A stretch of DNA of 64,000 nt from Paenibacillus tritici. GTDB lineage: Bacteria > Bacillota > Bacilli > Paenibacillales > Paenibacillaceae. Position numbers and translations under genes: made by a program. The stretch spans positions 372,001-436,000 of the forward strand of contig NZ_JABMKX010000005.1 of the NCBI RefSeq assembly GCF_013204885.1. Direction: 5' to 3'. Below are positions 52,510 to 61,693 of the stretch, piece after piece (within the stretch, counting starts at the first letter, position 1; each line of letters starts with the position of its first letter). Below the pieces are notes generated by a model. The model had not been told where the DNA came from. It was given only the letters and a program-made list of their open reading frames with translations, and did not search any database.

Positions 52510-53817
52510 ATGTTCGTAGATAAAGCTAAGATTTATGTAAAAGGCGGAGACGGCGGAGATGGTCTCGTAGCGTTTCGCCGTGAGAAGTATGTACCGGATG
52601 GCGGTCCTGCCGGCGGGGATGGCGGCCGCGGGGGAGATGTGATCTTCCGCGTCGATGAAGGCCTGCGCACCCTGATGGATTTCCGGTATCAGCGCCACTT
52701 CAAGGCCGATAAGGGAATCAAGGGACGCAACAAGAGCCAGCACGGGGCAAACGCCGAGCATATGATCGTGCGGATTCCGCCTGGAACCGTGTTGATTGAT
52801 GATGATACCCAGGAAATTCTTGCCGACATGACCCGTCATGGACAACAAGTGGTGGTGGCCCGTGGCGGCCGTGGCGGCCGGGGGAATACGCGGTTTGCGA
52901 CGGCGAATAATACGGCGCCGGAGCTTGCCGAGAACGGCGAAGAAGGCCAGGAGCGTTATATCGTAATGGAACTGAAGGTCATGGCAGATGTAGGTCTGGT
53001 AGGATTCCCGAGTGTGGGTAAATCTACCTTGCTGTCGGTAGTATCTGCTGCCCAGCCGAAGATCGGAGCGTACCACTTCACAACTATTACCCCGAATCTG
53101 GGTGTAGTTGATGTCGGAGACGGCCGCAGCTTTGTGATGGCGGATTTACCCGGACTGATTGAAGGCGCGAGTGAAGGTGTGGGCCTGGGACATGAGTTCC
53201 TGCGCCATGTTGAACGCACGCGTATCATCATTCATGTCGTGGATATGTCCGGCTCGGAAGGCCGCGATCCTTTTGAAGACTGGGTACTGATTAACGATGA
53301 GCTGAAGCAGTACAATGCAGCGCTCATTGACCGTCCGCAGATCGTGGCGGCGAACAAGATGGATATGCCTGATTCCGAGGAGAACCTGGCTGCCTTTCGT
53401 GAGCGTGTGGCAGAGCTCCGTCCGGACCTTGAGATTATGCCGATCTCTTCGCTGACCCGTCAGGGAGTTCAGGAGCTGCTCTACCGTGCTACGGATATTC
53501 TTGACAGTATTCCTGTGGCTCCGGTGGTTGAAGAAGTGGCTGGCAAAGAGCGCAAGGTGTATAAGCTGGAAGAGGAAGAGGATAACTCATTCACGATTAC
53601 CCGTGACAACGAGGCCTTTGTAGTCAACAGTCCCCGGATTGAGCGGATGATTAAGAGGATGCAGCTAAGCACACATGATGCCATTCTTAGGCTGGCCCGT
53701 ACCCTGCGTCATATGGGTGTGGATGCCGAGCTTCGCAAGCGCGGGGCAGTAGAAGGAACGATCGTGCGGATTGCTGATTTTGAATTCGAATTTGTTGAAA
53801 ACAGCAGTTACTATTAA
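52510..53817 (+). CDS. obg: GTPase Obg (CgtA)
   Basis: An essential GTPase linked to ribosome assembly and the start of sporulation. The 435-residue protein has the glycine-rich Obg fold (1-158, with [18 protein letters not shown]), a G domain with G1 [11 protein letters not shown] and G3 DLPGLIEGA, and the C-terminal OCT domain (from about 360). The ATG follows AAGGAAGG. It ends with a terminator before the SPFH gene cluster. Confidence 0.97.
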   Translation: MFVDKAKIYVKGGDGGDGLVAFRREKYVPDGGPAGGDGGRGGDVIFRVDEGLRTLMDFRYQRHFKADKGIKGRNKSQHGANAEHMIVRIPPGTVLIDDDTQEILADMTRHGQQVVVARGGRGGRGNTRFATANNTAPELAENGEEGQERYIVMELKVMADVGLVGFPSVGKSTLLSVVSAAQPKIGAYHFTTITPNLGVVDVGDGRSFVMADLPGLIEGASEGVGLGHEFLRHVERTRIIIHVVDMSGSEGRDPFEDWVLINDELKQYNAALIDRPQIVAANKMDMPDSEENLAAFRERVAELRPDLEIMPISSLTRQGVQELLYRATDILDSIPVAPVVEEVAGKERKVYKLEEEEDNSFTITRDNEAFVVNSPRIERMIKRMQLSTHDAILRLARTLRHMGVDAELRKRGAVEGTIVRIADFEFEFVENSSYY

Positions 53818-53830
53818 CAGATCCATGATG

Positions 53831-53871
53831 CCGGCTGTATCTTCCGTGAGGAGGATGCGGCCGTTTTTTTT
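53831..53871 (+). terminator. Terminator after obg
   Basis: CCGGCTGTATC (53831-53841) can pair with GATGCGGCCG through wobbles, followed by eight T to 53871. Confidence 0.75.
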
Positions 53872-54038
53872 GAAGATTAATATAAAGTTTTCTTTATCTA
53901 TTTGGATTAATTTACTACAATCATAGGAGGGTCTGGTTAAGGGAGCGTCTGCCGCAGACGAAATTCTCCCCGGGCGAATCTAAAAGGGTGAAATCTGCGT
54001 ATATCATACATACCTGCCAAGAAAGAGGGAATGGACAG

Positions 54039-55229
54039 ATGGCAATTATTGAAGTAGTCAAATATGATGGGCCTGCAGGCGTCTTCGCCTGGAAGTACCC
54101 CAATCAGGAGCTGGGGACCTGGACGCAACTGATCGTCAATGAATCCCAGGAAGCGATTCTGTTCAAGGGCGGAGAGGCGCTGGACTCCTTTACCGCCGGA
54201 CGCCATACCTTAAGCACAGCCAATATACCGATTTTGTCGAATGTGGTGAATCTGCCGTTCGGCGGTAAGTCTCCTTTCACTGCAGAAATATGGTTTGTGA
54301 ACAAGCTGAACTCTATGAACGTCAAGTGGGGAACAAGCGCCCCGCTGCAGCTGCAGGACCCCAAATACAAGCTTATGGTTGCAGTCCGGGCCTTCGGGCA
54401 GTTCGGAGTCAGGATTGTAGATCCCCGCAAATTCTTGCTGAAGCTGGTTGGGACGCTGCCGGTCTTTGATCAGGATACTATGGTGAGTTATTTCCGCGGC
54501 CTGCTGATGTCCAATATCAATGAACTGATTTCTTCTTATCTGGTGCACAAAAAAATCAGCATTCTGGAGATCAATGCCTACGTAGTTGAAATCTCAAAGC
54601 ATATTCAGGGACGCCTGTCCTCCTCGTTCCTGGACAGCGGAATTGAACTGAATAATTTCTATATTGACTCCATCAATATTCCGGATGAGGATCCGGCGAC
54701 CCAGCGCTTGAAGGAAGCACTGGCCAAAAAGGCGGAAATGGACATTATCGGCTTCACTTACCAGCAGGAACGCAGCTTCGATACGCTGGAGGAGGCTGCA
54801 GGCAATCCGGGGAATATAGGTGCAGCAATGATGAACACGGGGCTGGGTCTAGGCATGGGCCTCGGTCTGGCCGGACCTGCCTCTGAAGTTGTGTCCCGGA
54901 TGACCCGGAGTGTGTCGCTGGACGGCAGCACTGGAAGCAGCGCTGGCAGCAGTGCGGCGTCCGGTACACCCGCTAAGTCCTGCCCGGGCTGCGGGACGAT
55001 TAATCCGGCAGACGCGCGCTTCTGTACCGATTGCGGACACAACCTGCAACCGGCCCCCGCAGCGGAGGATAAGGAATGCCATAGCTGTGGTAAATCGGTC
55101 ATCCCGGGTGCCAGATTCTGCCCGCATTGCGGGGAGAGCCTGATTCTCAAATGCGCCGGCTGCGGGCATGAACTGAAGCCCGGACAGAAATTCTGTGCGG
55201 AGTGCGGCACCAGAGCGGCTAACGGGTGA
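54039..55229 (+). CDS. SPFH-domain protein with C-terminal zinc ribbons (YdjI-like)
   Basis: A 396-residue protein. The first ~270 residues are an SPFH/virion-core-like domain (MAIIEVVKYDGPAGVFAW, FTAEIWFVNK), then a Gly/Met-rich segment. Three CxxC-type zinc ribbons follow at about 306-396 (SCPGCGTINPADARFCTDCG, ECHSCGKSVIPGARFCPHCG, KCAGCGHELKPGQKFCAECG). B. subtilis YdjI is the nearest known organisation and belongs to an envelope-stress operon with a PspA homologue. ATG 54039 has GAGGG nine bases upstream; a perfect CGTCTG-CCG-CAGACG hairpin lies at 53945-53959 in its leader. The next gene starts within ten bases. Function is inferred as membrane-associated stress scaffolding. Confidence 0.83.
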   Translation: MAIIEVVKYDGPAGVFAWKYPNQELGTWTQLIVNESQEAILFKGGEALDSFTAGRHTLSTANIPILSNVVNLPFGGKSPFTAEIWFVNKLNSMNVKWGTSAPLQLQDPKYKLMVAVRAFGQFGVRIVDPRKFLLKLVGTLPVFDQDTMVSYFRGLLMSNINELISSYLVHKKISILEINAYVVEISKHIQGRLSSSFLDSGIELNNFYIDSINIPDEDPATQRLKEALAKKAEMDIIGFTYQQERSFDTLEEAAGNPGNIGAAMMNTGLGLGMGLGLAGPASEVVSRMTRSVSLDGSTGSSAGSSAASGTPAKSCPGCGTINPADARFCTDCGHNLQPAPAAEDKECHSCGKSVIPGARFCPHCGESLILKCAGCGHELKPGQKFCAECGTRAANG

Positions 55230-55234
55230 GCGGG

Positions 55235-55981
55235 ATGCAGAAGCAGAGGTCTTATACAGGTCTTATTACCGTTATCTATATTGCTGCCCTGACCGTTACC
55301 CTGGGTTCGTTCTTCATGTTCGGATTCTCGGAATCGCTGATGCGCTTCGTCGTGACCCTGCTTGCTGTATGTATTGCTGAGACGGCAGTTTACGGGTACA
55401 GCCTGGTATGGCTGCGCCGCGCTCCCGAGGCCAGCCGGACTTCACCGCTGTTCTTAAGCGGAGCCTTGATCATGGCTCTGTATGTGGCTGCGGTGCTTGC
55501 CTCAGCTATCGTGCTTGACTGGCTGCTGGAACTGCAGCCGCTCTGGTATGCGGGAGAGCAGCTGCTTGTCCTGATTGCCGCTGCGCTCTTGCTTGCAGCA
55601 ACAGGGGTATATGGCTGGAATGCCGCATCCGGGGAGCGGAAGGCGGCTGAAGCCTCGCGGAGCCTGCGCACTCACCGGCAGGAGCTGCACGAGATCAGAG
55701 TACTAGCCGGGACCTGGAAGCATCCGGAGGCAGGCAGGCTGGTTGAGCTGGTAGAGGGACTGGAGGAGAAGTTCCGGTATAGCGATCCGGTGTCAAGACC
55801 GGGACTGTTTGCAACCGAAGATATCATCAAGCAGCAGATATCCCTGCTTCATGACCATGTGGCTCTGCTGCTTGTGCTGAAGGAGCTGCCGGTCCGCTGG
55901 GATACTGAGACACAAGAATTGACGGAGAGTATCGCAGGCACGCTCCAGCGGCGTAATCTGGAGCTGTCAGCGCTTAAATAG
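55235..55981 (+). CDS. Uncharacterised membrane protein (SPFH cluster, second gene)
   Basis: A 248-residue protein I do not recognise. The first ~130 residues hold four hydrophobic spans (about 8-29, 33-52, 68-90, 99-120). The C-terminal half is soluble and helical (ERKAAEASRSLRTHRQELHEI, then EGLEEKFRYSDPVS). GTG 55226 overlaps the upstream stop codon, but ATG 55235 has GGTGA at normal spacing. Wedged between the SPFH gene and a zinc-ribbon membrane protein gene, it probably forms a complex with them. No motif indicates an enzymatic activity. Confidence 0.75.
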   Translation: MQKQRSYTGLITVIYIAALTVTLGSFFMFGFSESLMRFVVTLLAVCIAETAVYGYSLVWLRRAPEASRTSPLFLSGALIMALYVAAVLASAIVLDWLLELQPLWYAGEQLLVLIAAALLLAATGVYGWNAASGERKAAEASRSLRTHRQELHEIRVLAGTWKHPEAGRLVELVEGLEEKFRYSDPVSRPGLFATEDIIKQQISLLHDHVALLLVLKELPVRWDTETQELTESIAGTLQRRNLELSALK

Positions 55982-55998
55982 GAGGAGAATATACAGCA

Positions 55999-56754
55999 AT
56001 GGGGATAGTGAATGAGCTGGGGGGACTGTTGCCGGGCAGGGAAGGACAGCCGTCTGATGGTCTCCCTAAGTATGAACGGACCACCTTTGATTATGTGATT
56101 ATCGGTATCGGATATCTTTTTATGCCCTTGGGACTTGTGCTTGCCCTGGTGCGGATGCTCGGAACCCATTACAAAAATTACCGCAAGCCCGTCAATTACA
56201 GTCTGTTGTTTCATGTTTTTGTGGGAGGCTTCCTGCAAATGATGGGTTTCATCGTCATTTCCATCTTTAGCGAGGAGGGAATTGACATCACACTCCTGAT
56301 TACATTATTAATTCTCTTTAGTCTGGTTCTGCTTCTGCCCGCATCAGCATTTGCTAGGAGTGCAGCCAAGGCCAGATTCCGTTGCTCGCAGCTCGCCAAT
56401 CAATATGTAGCCTTGATCACTGCGGGCAGAGTCCGTTATATCGGCAATTTGGCTGGCCGTACCGGGCAGAGCGAAGGAGATGTGAACAGAGACCTGCTGT
56501 ACCTCCAAAAGTATGGAGTGCTGGACTCCGGGCTCCTCTTCCATGAGGGAGCAGATCCGGAGCCTCAAGCCCCGGCGGGACAAGCTGCTTCGTCGCCCTT
56601 TTCACCGCCTGGGGGACAGCCGCTATATCAGCAGCCGAGGCCGCAGCAGCTTCCCAAATCTGTCCGTTGTCCGGGCTGCGGCGCACAGAATACAGTCGCT
56701 CCAGATCAGTCCAAGAGCTGTGACTACTGCGGTACCACCCTTGCGTACAGCTGA
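55999..56754 (+). CDS. Uncharacterised membrane protein with winged-helix-like region and zinc ribbon
   Basis: A 251-residue protein. Three or four hydrophobic spans (about 30-55, 70-92, 95-115) are followed by a winged-helix-like stretch (about 130-180, YVALITAGRVRYIGNLAGRTG and LYLQKYGVLDSG), a Pro/Gln-rich linker, and a C-terminal zinc ribbon (CPGCGAQNTV ... CDYCGTT). ATG 55999 has GGAGGAG upstream. The last gene of the SPFH trio, it shares a zinc-ribbon ending with the first, suggesting a common partner. No close family is recognised. Confidence 0.75.
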   Translation: MGIVNELGGLLPGREGQPSDGLPKYERTTFDYVIIGIGYLFMPLGLVLALVRMLGTHYKNYRKPVNYSLLFHVFVGGFLQMMGFIVISIFSEEGIDITLLITLLILFSLVLLLPASAFARSAAKARFRCSQLANQYVALITAGRVRYIGNLAGRTGQSEGDVNRDLLYLQKYGVLDSGLLFHEGADPEPQAPAGQAASSPFSPPGGQPLYQQPRPQQLPKSVRCPGCGAQNTVAPDQSKSCDYCGTTLAYS

Positions 56755-56919
56755 TTCGGGCATTGAGAGTTTGATTTTACAGATGAAGGCTGTTCCTCCT
56801 AACTATAGAAGGGCAGTCTTTTCTCTTATGAGCCACAAGAAAAGTTGTTGCAATAAAAGCCCTTGATCCCGTATAATGTCCACTATGTACATACAAAAGT
56901 CTTTGGGGTGAGGACGTTC

Positions 56920-57357
56920 GTGAAAGAACGCTATTATTTGGTCCGGGAGGACATATTGCCCGACGCGGTGCTGAAGACCATGCAGGTTAAGCAGCTCCTG
57001 GAAGCAGGAGATGCCAAAACAGTACACGAGGGCGTGGAACAGGTCGGTCTTAGCCGCAGTGCTTTTTATAAATACAAAGATGGGATACACTTGATTCATC
57101 AGCTGGAGCGCGAACGTATCGTTACGATCTCGATAGATCTGGAGCACGAGTCAGGCATGCTCTCCAAGGTGCTGGGTTCCGTAGCTGTTCACGGGGCTAA
57201 CGTGCTGACGATCCATCAGAGCATTCCGCTTCAGGGGCGGGCCAATGTAGTGATCTCTGTCGAGATTTCCCGTCTGAATGAAGAATTGGGCGATTTGCTG
57301 GACAGTCTCAAGGCAATCCCGGGTGTGAAGCGAGCGTTAATTATTGGTCAGGGGTGA
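56920..57357 (+). CDS. pheB: ACT-domain protein PheB
   Basis: A 145-residue protein with an N-terminal helical/HTH-like part (EGVEQVGLSRSAFYKYKDGI) and a C-terminal ACT domain (SIDLEHESGMLSKVLGSVAVHGANVL) that should bind an amino acid. In B. subtilis pheB lies between obg and pheA and is thought to regulate aromatic or threonine metabolism. GTG 56920 follows GGTGAGG and gives the normal length; the TTG at 56863 is rejected. It overlaps the region immediately before hom. Confidence 0.88.
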   Translation: MKERYYLVREDILPDAVLKTMQVKQLLEAGDAKTVHEGVEQVGLSRSAFYKYKDGIHLIHQLERERIVTISIDLEHESGMLSKVLGSVAVHGANVLTIHQSIPLQGRANVVISVEISRLNEELGDLLDSLKAIPGVKRALIIGQG

Positions 57358-57365
57358 GAATACGA

Positions 57366-58652
57366 ATGAAGCCGGTCAAAGTAGGTTTGCTGGGTCTGGG
57401 TACAGTGGGTACGGGCGTTGTCCGTATTGTTGAAGGGAATCAGGAGGATTTGAGCAGCCAGGTGGGTTCGCCGATCCTTATTGAGCGTATTGCCGTGAAG
57501 AATACGGAGAAGCCGCGTGATATCGAGGTGGACCCGTCGAAGATTACCGATGATCCATGGGCAGTTATCCGTGACCCGGAGATTGATGTCATTGTCGAAG
57601 TGATGGGCGGTATTGCGGGAACGAAGGAGTACATTCTTGAAGCGCTGGAGCGCGGCAAGCATATCGTAACCGCCAATAAGGATCTCATGGCCCTGCACGG
57701 CTCAGAGATTCTGGCCAAAGCGCAGGAGAAGCAGTGTGATGTATTCTATGAGGCAAGTGTGGCTGGGGGCATTCCTATTATCCGCACACTGATCGAAGGC
57801 TTTTCCTCGGATAAGATCATGAAGATTATGGGAATCGTCAACGGGACCACCAACTACATACTCAGCAAAATGAGTCAGGAAGGCGCGTCTTATTCCGATG
57901 TACTGCGGGAAGCACAGGAGCTGGGGTACGCCGAGTCTGATCCTACCTCCGATGTGGAGGGGCTGGATGCTGCCCGCAAGATGGCTATACTGGGCACCCT
58001 CGGTTTCCGGACCAACGTGGAGCTGAGCGATGTCAGTGTGAGCGGCATCTCCGGCGTCAGCAAGGAGGATATTGCTTTTGCCAAACGCCTGGGGTATGAG
58101 ATGAAGCTGCTGGGTATTGCCGAACGTCAGGATGAGGAATTCAGCATCAGTGTGCAGCCCACAATGATCCGCACGAGCCACCCGATTGCCTCGGTGAACG
58201 GGGTGTTTAATGCGGTATATGTATATGGCGAAGCGGTGGGGGAGACTATGTTCTACGGTGCGGGAGCAGGGGCAATGCCTACGGCAACCTCGATTGTGGC
58301 TGACCTTGTGGCTGTGATCAAGAATCTGAAGCTGGGCGTCAATGGGCTCAAGCAGATCATTCCGTACAAGCAAAAGAAGCTGAAGAGTGATGAAGATATT
58401 TATTACAAGAACTTCCTGCTGCTCCATGTGGATGACAAGGCCGGTGTGCTGGCGAAGATCACCCAGGTGTTTGCCGAATATGACGTCAGCCTGGACTCTG
58501 TTGTGCAGCAAGCCAACGCGAATAACCCGGATGCTGAGATTATAATTGTTACGCATAATGCCAGCAAAGCCAGTATGAACAAGGTCATGCGGCATTTGGA
58601 GCAACTGAATGTCATTCACCGTATCAAAAGCCATTATCGTGTAGAAGGCTGA
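57366..58652 (+). CDS. hom: Homoserine dehydrogenase
   Basis: Reduces aspartate semialdehyde to homoserine for threonine and methionine. The 428-residue protein has the NAD(P) motif GLLGLGTVGTGVVRI, the catalytic region MGIVNGTTNYILSKM ... YAESDPTSDVEGLDAARK, and a C-terminal ACT domain (LLHVDDKAGVLAKITQVFAEY) for threonine feedback. ATG 57366 follows AGGGGTGAG; GTG 57354 overlaps pheB and is less likely. thrB follows. Confidence 0.97.
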   Translation: MKPVKVGLLGLGTVGTGVVRIVEGNQEDLSSQVGSPILIERIAVKNTEKPRDIEVDPSKITDDPWAVIRDPEIDVIVEVMGGIAGTKEYILEALERGKHIVTANKDLMALHGSEILAKAQEKQCDVFYEASVAGGIPIIRTLIEGFSSDKIMKIMGIVNGTTNYILSKMSQEGASYSDVLREAQELGYAESDPTSDVEGLDAARKMAILGTLGFRTNVELSDVSVSGISGVSKEDIAFAKRLGYEMKLLGIAERQDEEFSISVQPTMIRTSHPIASVNGVFNAVYVYGEAVGETMFYGAGAGAMPTATSIVADLVAVIKNLKLGVNGLKQIIPYKQKKLKSDEDIYYKNFLLLHVDDKAGVLAKITQVFAEYDVSLDSVVQQANANNPDAEIIIVTHNASKASMNKVMRHLEQLNVIHRIKSHYRVEG

Positions 58653-58717
58653 GTATCGCAGGCCTCCCTTGAAATATGGCGGCTGCGCGCAAATATAATG
58701 AAGGAGATTTACCCGCC

Positions 58718-59698
58718 ATGAGTATTTACGGAAGGTCTAGAGTGAAAGTCCCTGCCAGTACCGCCAATCTTGGTCCGGGCTTCGATACGCTGGGTATGGC
58801 TCTGTCGCTGTATGCCTGGATTGAAATGGAGGAAGCGGCTGAAACGGTGTTTCATCTGTATGGAGATGAGATGACTGGGGTTCCCCGGGACAAAAGCAAT
58901 CTGCTCTACAAGGTTGCCCAAATGGTATTTGCTGAAGCCGGGGTCACGGTTCCTGAGCTGTCCATCTCTATGTACTCTGAAATCCCGCTTACCCGGGGGC
59001 TGGGGAGCAGTGCGTCGGCCATTATTGGCGCATTGGCTGCGGCAAATGCTATGATTGGTTCACCGCTTGAATCTGCGAAGCTGTTTGATATGGCTACAGC
59101 GATTGAGAAGCACCCCGATAACGTCGGAGCTTCCCTGTTCGGGGGGATTATTACGGCCGTGTGGGATGGAGAGCACGCGGAGTATATCCGGATTGAGCCT
59201 CCGCAGGAGCTGGAAGTGCTTGTGGTTATTCCGGAATTCGAGCTGGAGACTGTCAAAGCTAGAGGCGTACTGCCTGCCGAGGTCAGTGTCAGCGATGCTG
59301 TTCATAACATCAGCCGCACCTCGCTGCTAACCGCTGCGTTAGCCGCCGGGCGGCTCGACCTCATTGGTGCAGCGATGCAGGACCGGCTGCATCAGCCATA
59401 CCGCGCTCCGCTGGTGCCCGGTATGGAGAAGCTGCTGGCAGAAGCTCCAGGCCATGGGGCACTGGGCATCGCGCTTAGCGGTGCAGGTCCGACTCTGTTA
59501 TGTATGGTGGACCGCAGAGAGCTGCGGAAGCAGGAGCTGGAGCTGTTTCTGACAGAGACAATGCGGGAGAACGGGATCTCTTCCCGCACCCTGTGGCTGT
59601 CTCCCTGCACCACAGGGGTCACTGCAGAGCTGCTTGAAAGAAACGGGATGCAAAACGGATCATTTTTGGATATGATAAAAGGAGAATTACAGTCATGA
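58718..59698 (+). CDS. thrB: Homoserine kinase
   Basis: Phosphorylates homoserine. This GHMP kinase of 326 residues has the ATP-binding PLTRGLGSSASAIIGALAAAN and N-terminal VPASTANLGPGFDTLG. ATG 58718 follows AAGGAGA; an earlier in-frame ATG at 58676 adds 14 unrelated residues. Its stop codon overlaps the pheA start by four bases. thrC is not in the window. Confidence 0.96.
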   Translation: MSIYGRSRVKVPASTANLGPGFDTLGMALSLYAWIEMEEAAETVFHLYGDEMTGVPRDKSNLLYKVAQMVFAEAGVTVPELSISMYSEIPLTRGLGSSASAIIGALAAANAMIGSPLESAKLFDMATAIEKHPDNVGASLFGGIITAVWDGEHAEYIRIEPPQELEVLVVIPEFELETVKARGVLPAEVSVSDAVHNISRTSLLTAALAAGRLDLIGAAMQDRLHQPYRAPLVPGMEKLLAEAPGHGALGIALSGAGPTLLCMVDRRELRKQELELFLTETMRENGISSRTLWLSPCTTGVTAELLERNGMQNGSFLDMIKGELQS

Positions 59699-60582
59699 AA
59701 TCAATAGCGGTATTGCCTCAGGGCTCGGTCTCGCATGAAGCGCTGCTGCATTTATTTGGCGGTAACCCTGTTCATATTGAGCATCATAAGCTTATATCCG
59801 ATGTCTTTCTGTCTACTTCCGGGGGAGTTACCGATTACAGTGTCATTCCGATTGAGAATACGATTGAAGGCTCGGTTAGCCTGCATATTGACTGGCTCAT
59901 TAATGAAGTGAACCTGCCGATGCAGGCGGAGTGGATTTTCCCTTCGGTGCAGAACCTCATCGGCAATCCGCAGGAATTCACGAACGAGAACGGGGATAAG
60001 GATTACACGAAGATGGTCAGAATCCTGTCCCATCCGGTGGCGATGGCACAGTGCACGCAGTTTATCCGTAAGGCTGCACCTTGGGCTGAACTGGAATCTG
60101 TAGGCAGCACCTCCGAAGCAGTGGAGATTGTGAAGAGTAATCCCGGCAAGGGCTGGGCCGCCATAGGGACCTCGCTTGGGGCCGCAACGCACGGGCTGGA
60201 GGTTGTGGAACGCCAGATTACAGACCATAACAACAATTACACGCGGTTTGTGCTGGTTGGCCCGCAGAAGCTGGAGCTTCCGCAGAAGAGCAGCGGAGAT
60301 AAGACGAGCATTCTTGTCACACTGCCCGAGGATTTTCCTGGTGCGCTGCATCAGGTACTGGCTGCTTTTTCCTGGCGCAAGTTGAACTTGTCCCGTATTG
60401 AATCACGACCCACGAAGAAGAAACTGGGTACTTATTATTTCTACATTGATGTGCTGGAGCCGATAGAATCGGTACTGCTTCCAGGGGCGATTGAAGAGAT
60501 CAAAGCCTTGGGCTGTCAGGTACGGATTCTGGGGTCCTATCCCACATACACCTATGAGGAAGAGAAAGCGGAGGTGCAGTAA
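59695..60582 (+). CDS. pheA: Prephenate dehydratase
   Basis: Converts prephenate to phenylpyruvate in phenylalanine synthesis. The 295-residue monofunctional protein has VIPIENTIEGSVSLHIDWL, the catalytic TRF in NNYTRFVLVG, and the C-terminal ACT domain with the Phe-binding ESRPTKKKLGTYYFYID. It lacks a chorismate mutase domain. ATG 59695 overlaps thrB (ATGA). The ilvE ribosome binding site lies inside its 3' end, so the genes from hom to ilvE look translationally linked. Confidence 0.97.
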   Translation: MKSIAVLPQGSVSHEALLHLFGGNPVHIEHHKLISDVFLSTSGGVTDYSVIPIENTIEGSVSLHIDWLINEVNLPMQAEWIFPSVQNLIGNPQEFTNENGDKDYTKMVRILSHPVAMAQCTQFIRKAAPWAELESVGSTSEAVEIVKSNPGKGWAAIGTSLGAATHGLEVVERQITDHNNNYTRFVLVGPQKLELPQKSSGDKTSILVTLPEDFPGALHQVLAAFSWRKLNLSRIESRPTKKKLGTYYFYIDVLEPIESVLLPGAIEEIKALGCQVRILGSYPTYTYEEEKAEVQ

Positions 60583-60586
60583 GTTC

Positions 60587-61468
60587 ATGGCTGAGCAATG
60601 GATCTATCTGGATGGACAACATGTAACGAAAGAGAATGCAAAGGTATCCGTATTCGATCACGGCTTTTTATATGGAGACGGAATATTTGAAGGTATCCGT
60701 ATTTATAACGGCAACATCTTCAAATGTAAGGAGCATCTGGACAGGCTGTATGATTCGGCGAAGTCGATTATGCTGGACATTCCTCTGACCTATGATGAGA
60801 TGCTGGAAGCTATGGCTGAGACTATCCGTCTTAACGACATGCGTAACGGATACATCAGGCTGATCGTTTCGCGCGGTCCCGGTAATCTGGGGCTCGATCC
60901 GCGCCGCTGCCCCAAAGCCAGTGTGATCATCATTGTTGAGCAGCTGGCCATCTACCCGGAACAGGCTTATCTGAACGGACTTCGTGCCGTTTCGGTGTCG
61001 CAGCGCCGCAATATCCCGGATGCGCTGAATCCGAAGATCAAATCGCTGAATTATCTCAACAACATTCTGGTGAAGATCCAGTCTAATCTGGCTGAAGCGG
61101 ATGAAGCGATCATGATGAACGCTCAAGGCTATGTAACCGAAGGTTCGGGCGATAATATCTTCATTATCAAAAGAGGGGTAGTCTACACTCCGCCTTGCTA
61201 CCTGGGGGCGCTTGAAGGAATTACCCGTCTGGCGATTATTGAGCTATGTGAGAAACTGGGCTTACCGCTTAAGGAAGAGCCGTTCACTATGCATGACGTA
61301 TATATTGCCGATGAAGTCTTCTTCACCGGCACAGCGGCGGAAGTGATTGCAGCCCGTGAGATCGACGGCCGGATCATTGGTTCTGGCCATGCCGGGCCGA
61401 TCACCCTGCAGCTGCTTGAAGAATTCCGCAATGTGGTCGACAAAGACGGTTATAAGGTTTGGGAATAG
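60587..61468 (+). CDS. ilvE: Branched-chain amino acid aminotransferase
   Basis: A class IV PLP aminotransferase, 293 residues, for the last step of Val, Leu and Ile synthesis. The PLP lysine is in NPKIKSLNYLNNIL; GYVTEGSGDNIFI and the FHGFLYGDG-like HGFLYGDGIFEGIR near the N terminus are family motifs. ATG 60587 follows GGAGGTG; the longer frame lies inside pheA. D-amino-acid transaminases share this fold, but the motif pattern favours IlvE. A terminator follows. Confidence 0.9.
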   Translation: MAEQWIYLDGQHVTKENAKVSVFDHGFLYGDGIFEGIRIYNGNIFKCKEHLDRLYDSAKSIMLDIPLTYDEMLEAMAETIRLNDMRNGYIRLIVSRGPGNLGLDPRRCPKASVIIIVEQLAIYPEQAYLNGLRAVSVSQRRNIPDALNPKIKSLNYLNNILVKIQSNLAEADEAIMMNAQGYVTEGSGDNIFIIKRGVVYTPPCYLGALEGITRLAIIELCEKLGLPLKEEPFTMHDVYIADEVFFTGTAAEVIAAREIDGRIIGSGHAGPITLQLLEEFRNVVDKDGYKVWE

Positions 61469-61511
61469 TAATAGTAGAACGGTGCCCTGACACCGTGTAA
61501 TAGAGCCAATT

Positions 61512-61545
61512 ATCCTTTCATGCCAAGCATGGAAGGATTTTTTTT
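61512..61545 (+). terminator. Terminator after ilvE
   Basis: ATCCTTTCATG (61512-61522) pairs with CATGGAAGGAT (61528-61538), one wobble, followed by eight T. Confidence 0.9.
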
Positions 61546-61693
61546 GCTTATAGGGATGTCATTCGCCCATGGGCTGCATAAGATGTAGTAACGAAGGAGG
61601 CGGCTGTACCGCATATACCGATACTGGAATGCTCTCATCCCTGAACCGGGGTGCAACGTCGATCAATAGATACTTTTAGGAGGTAAATGCTAC

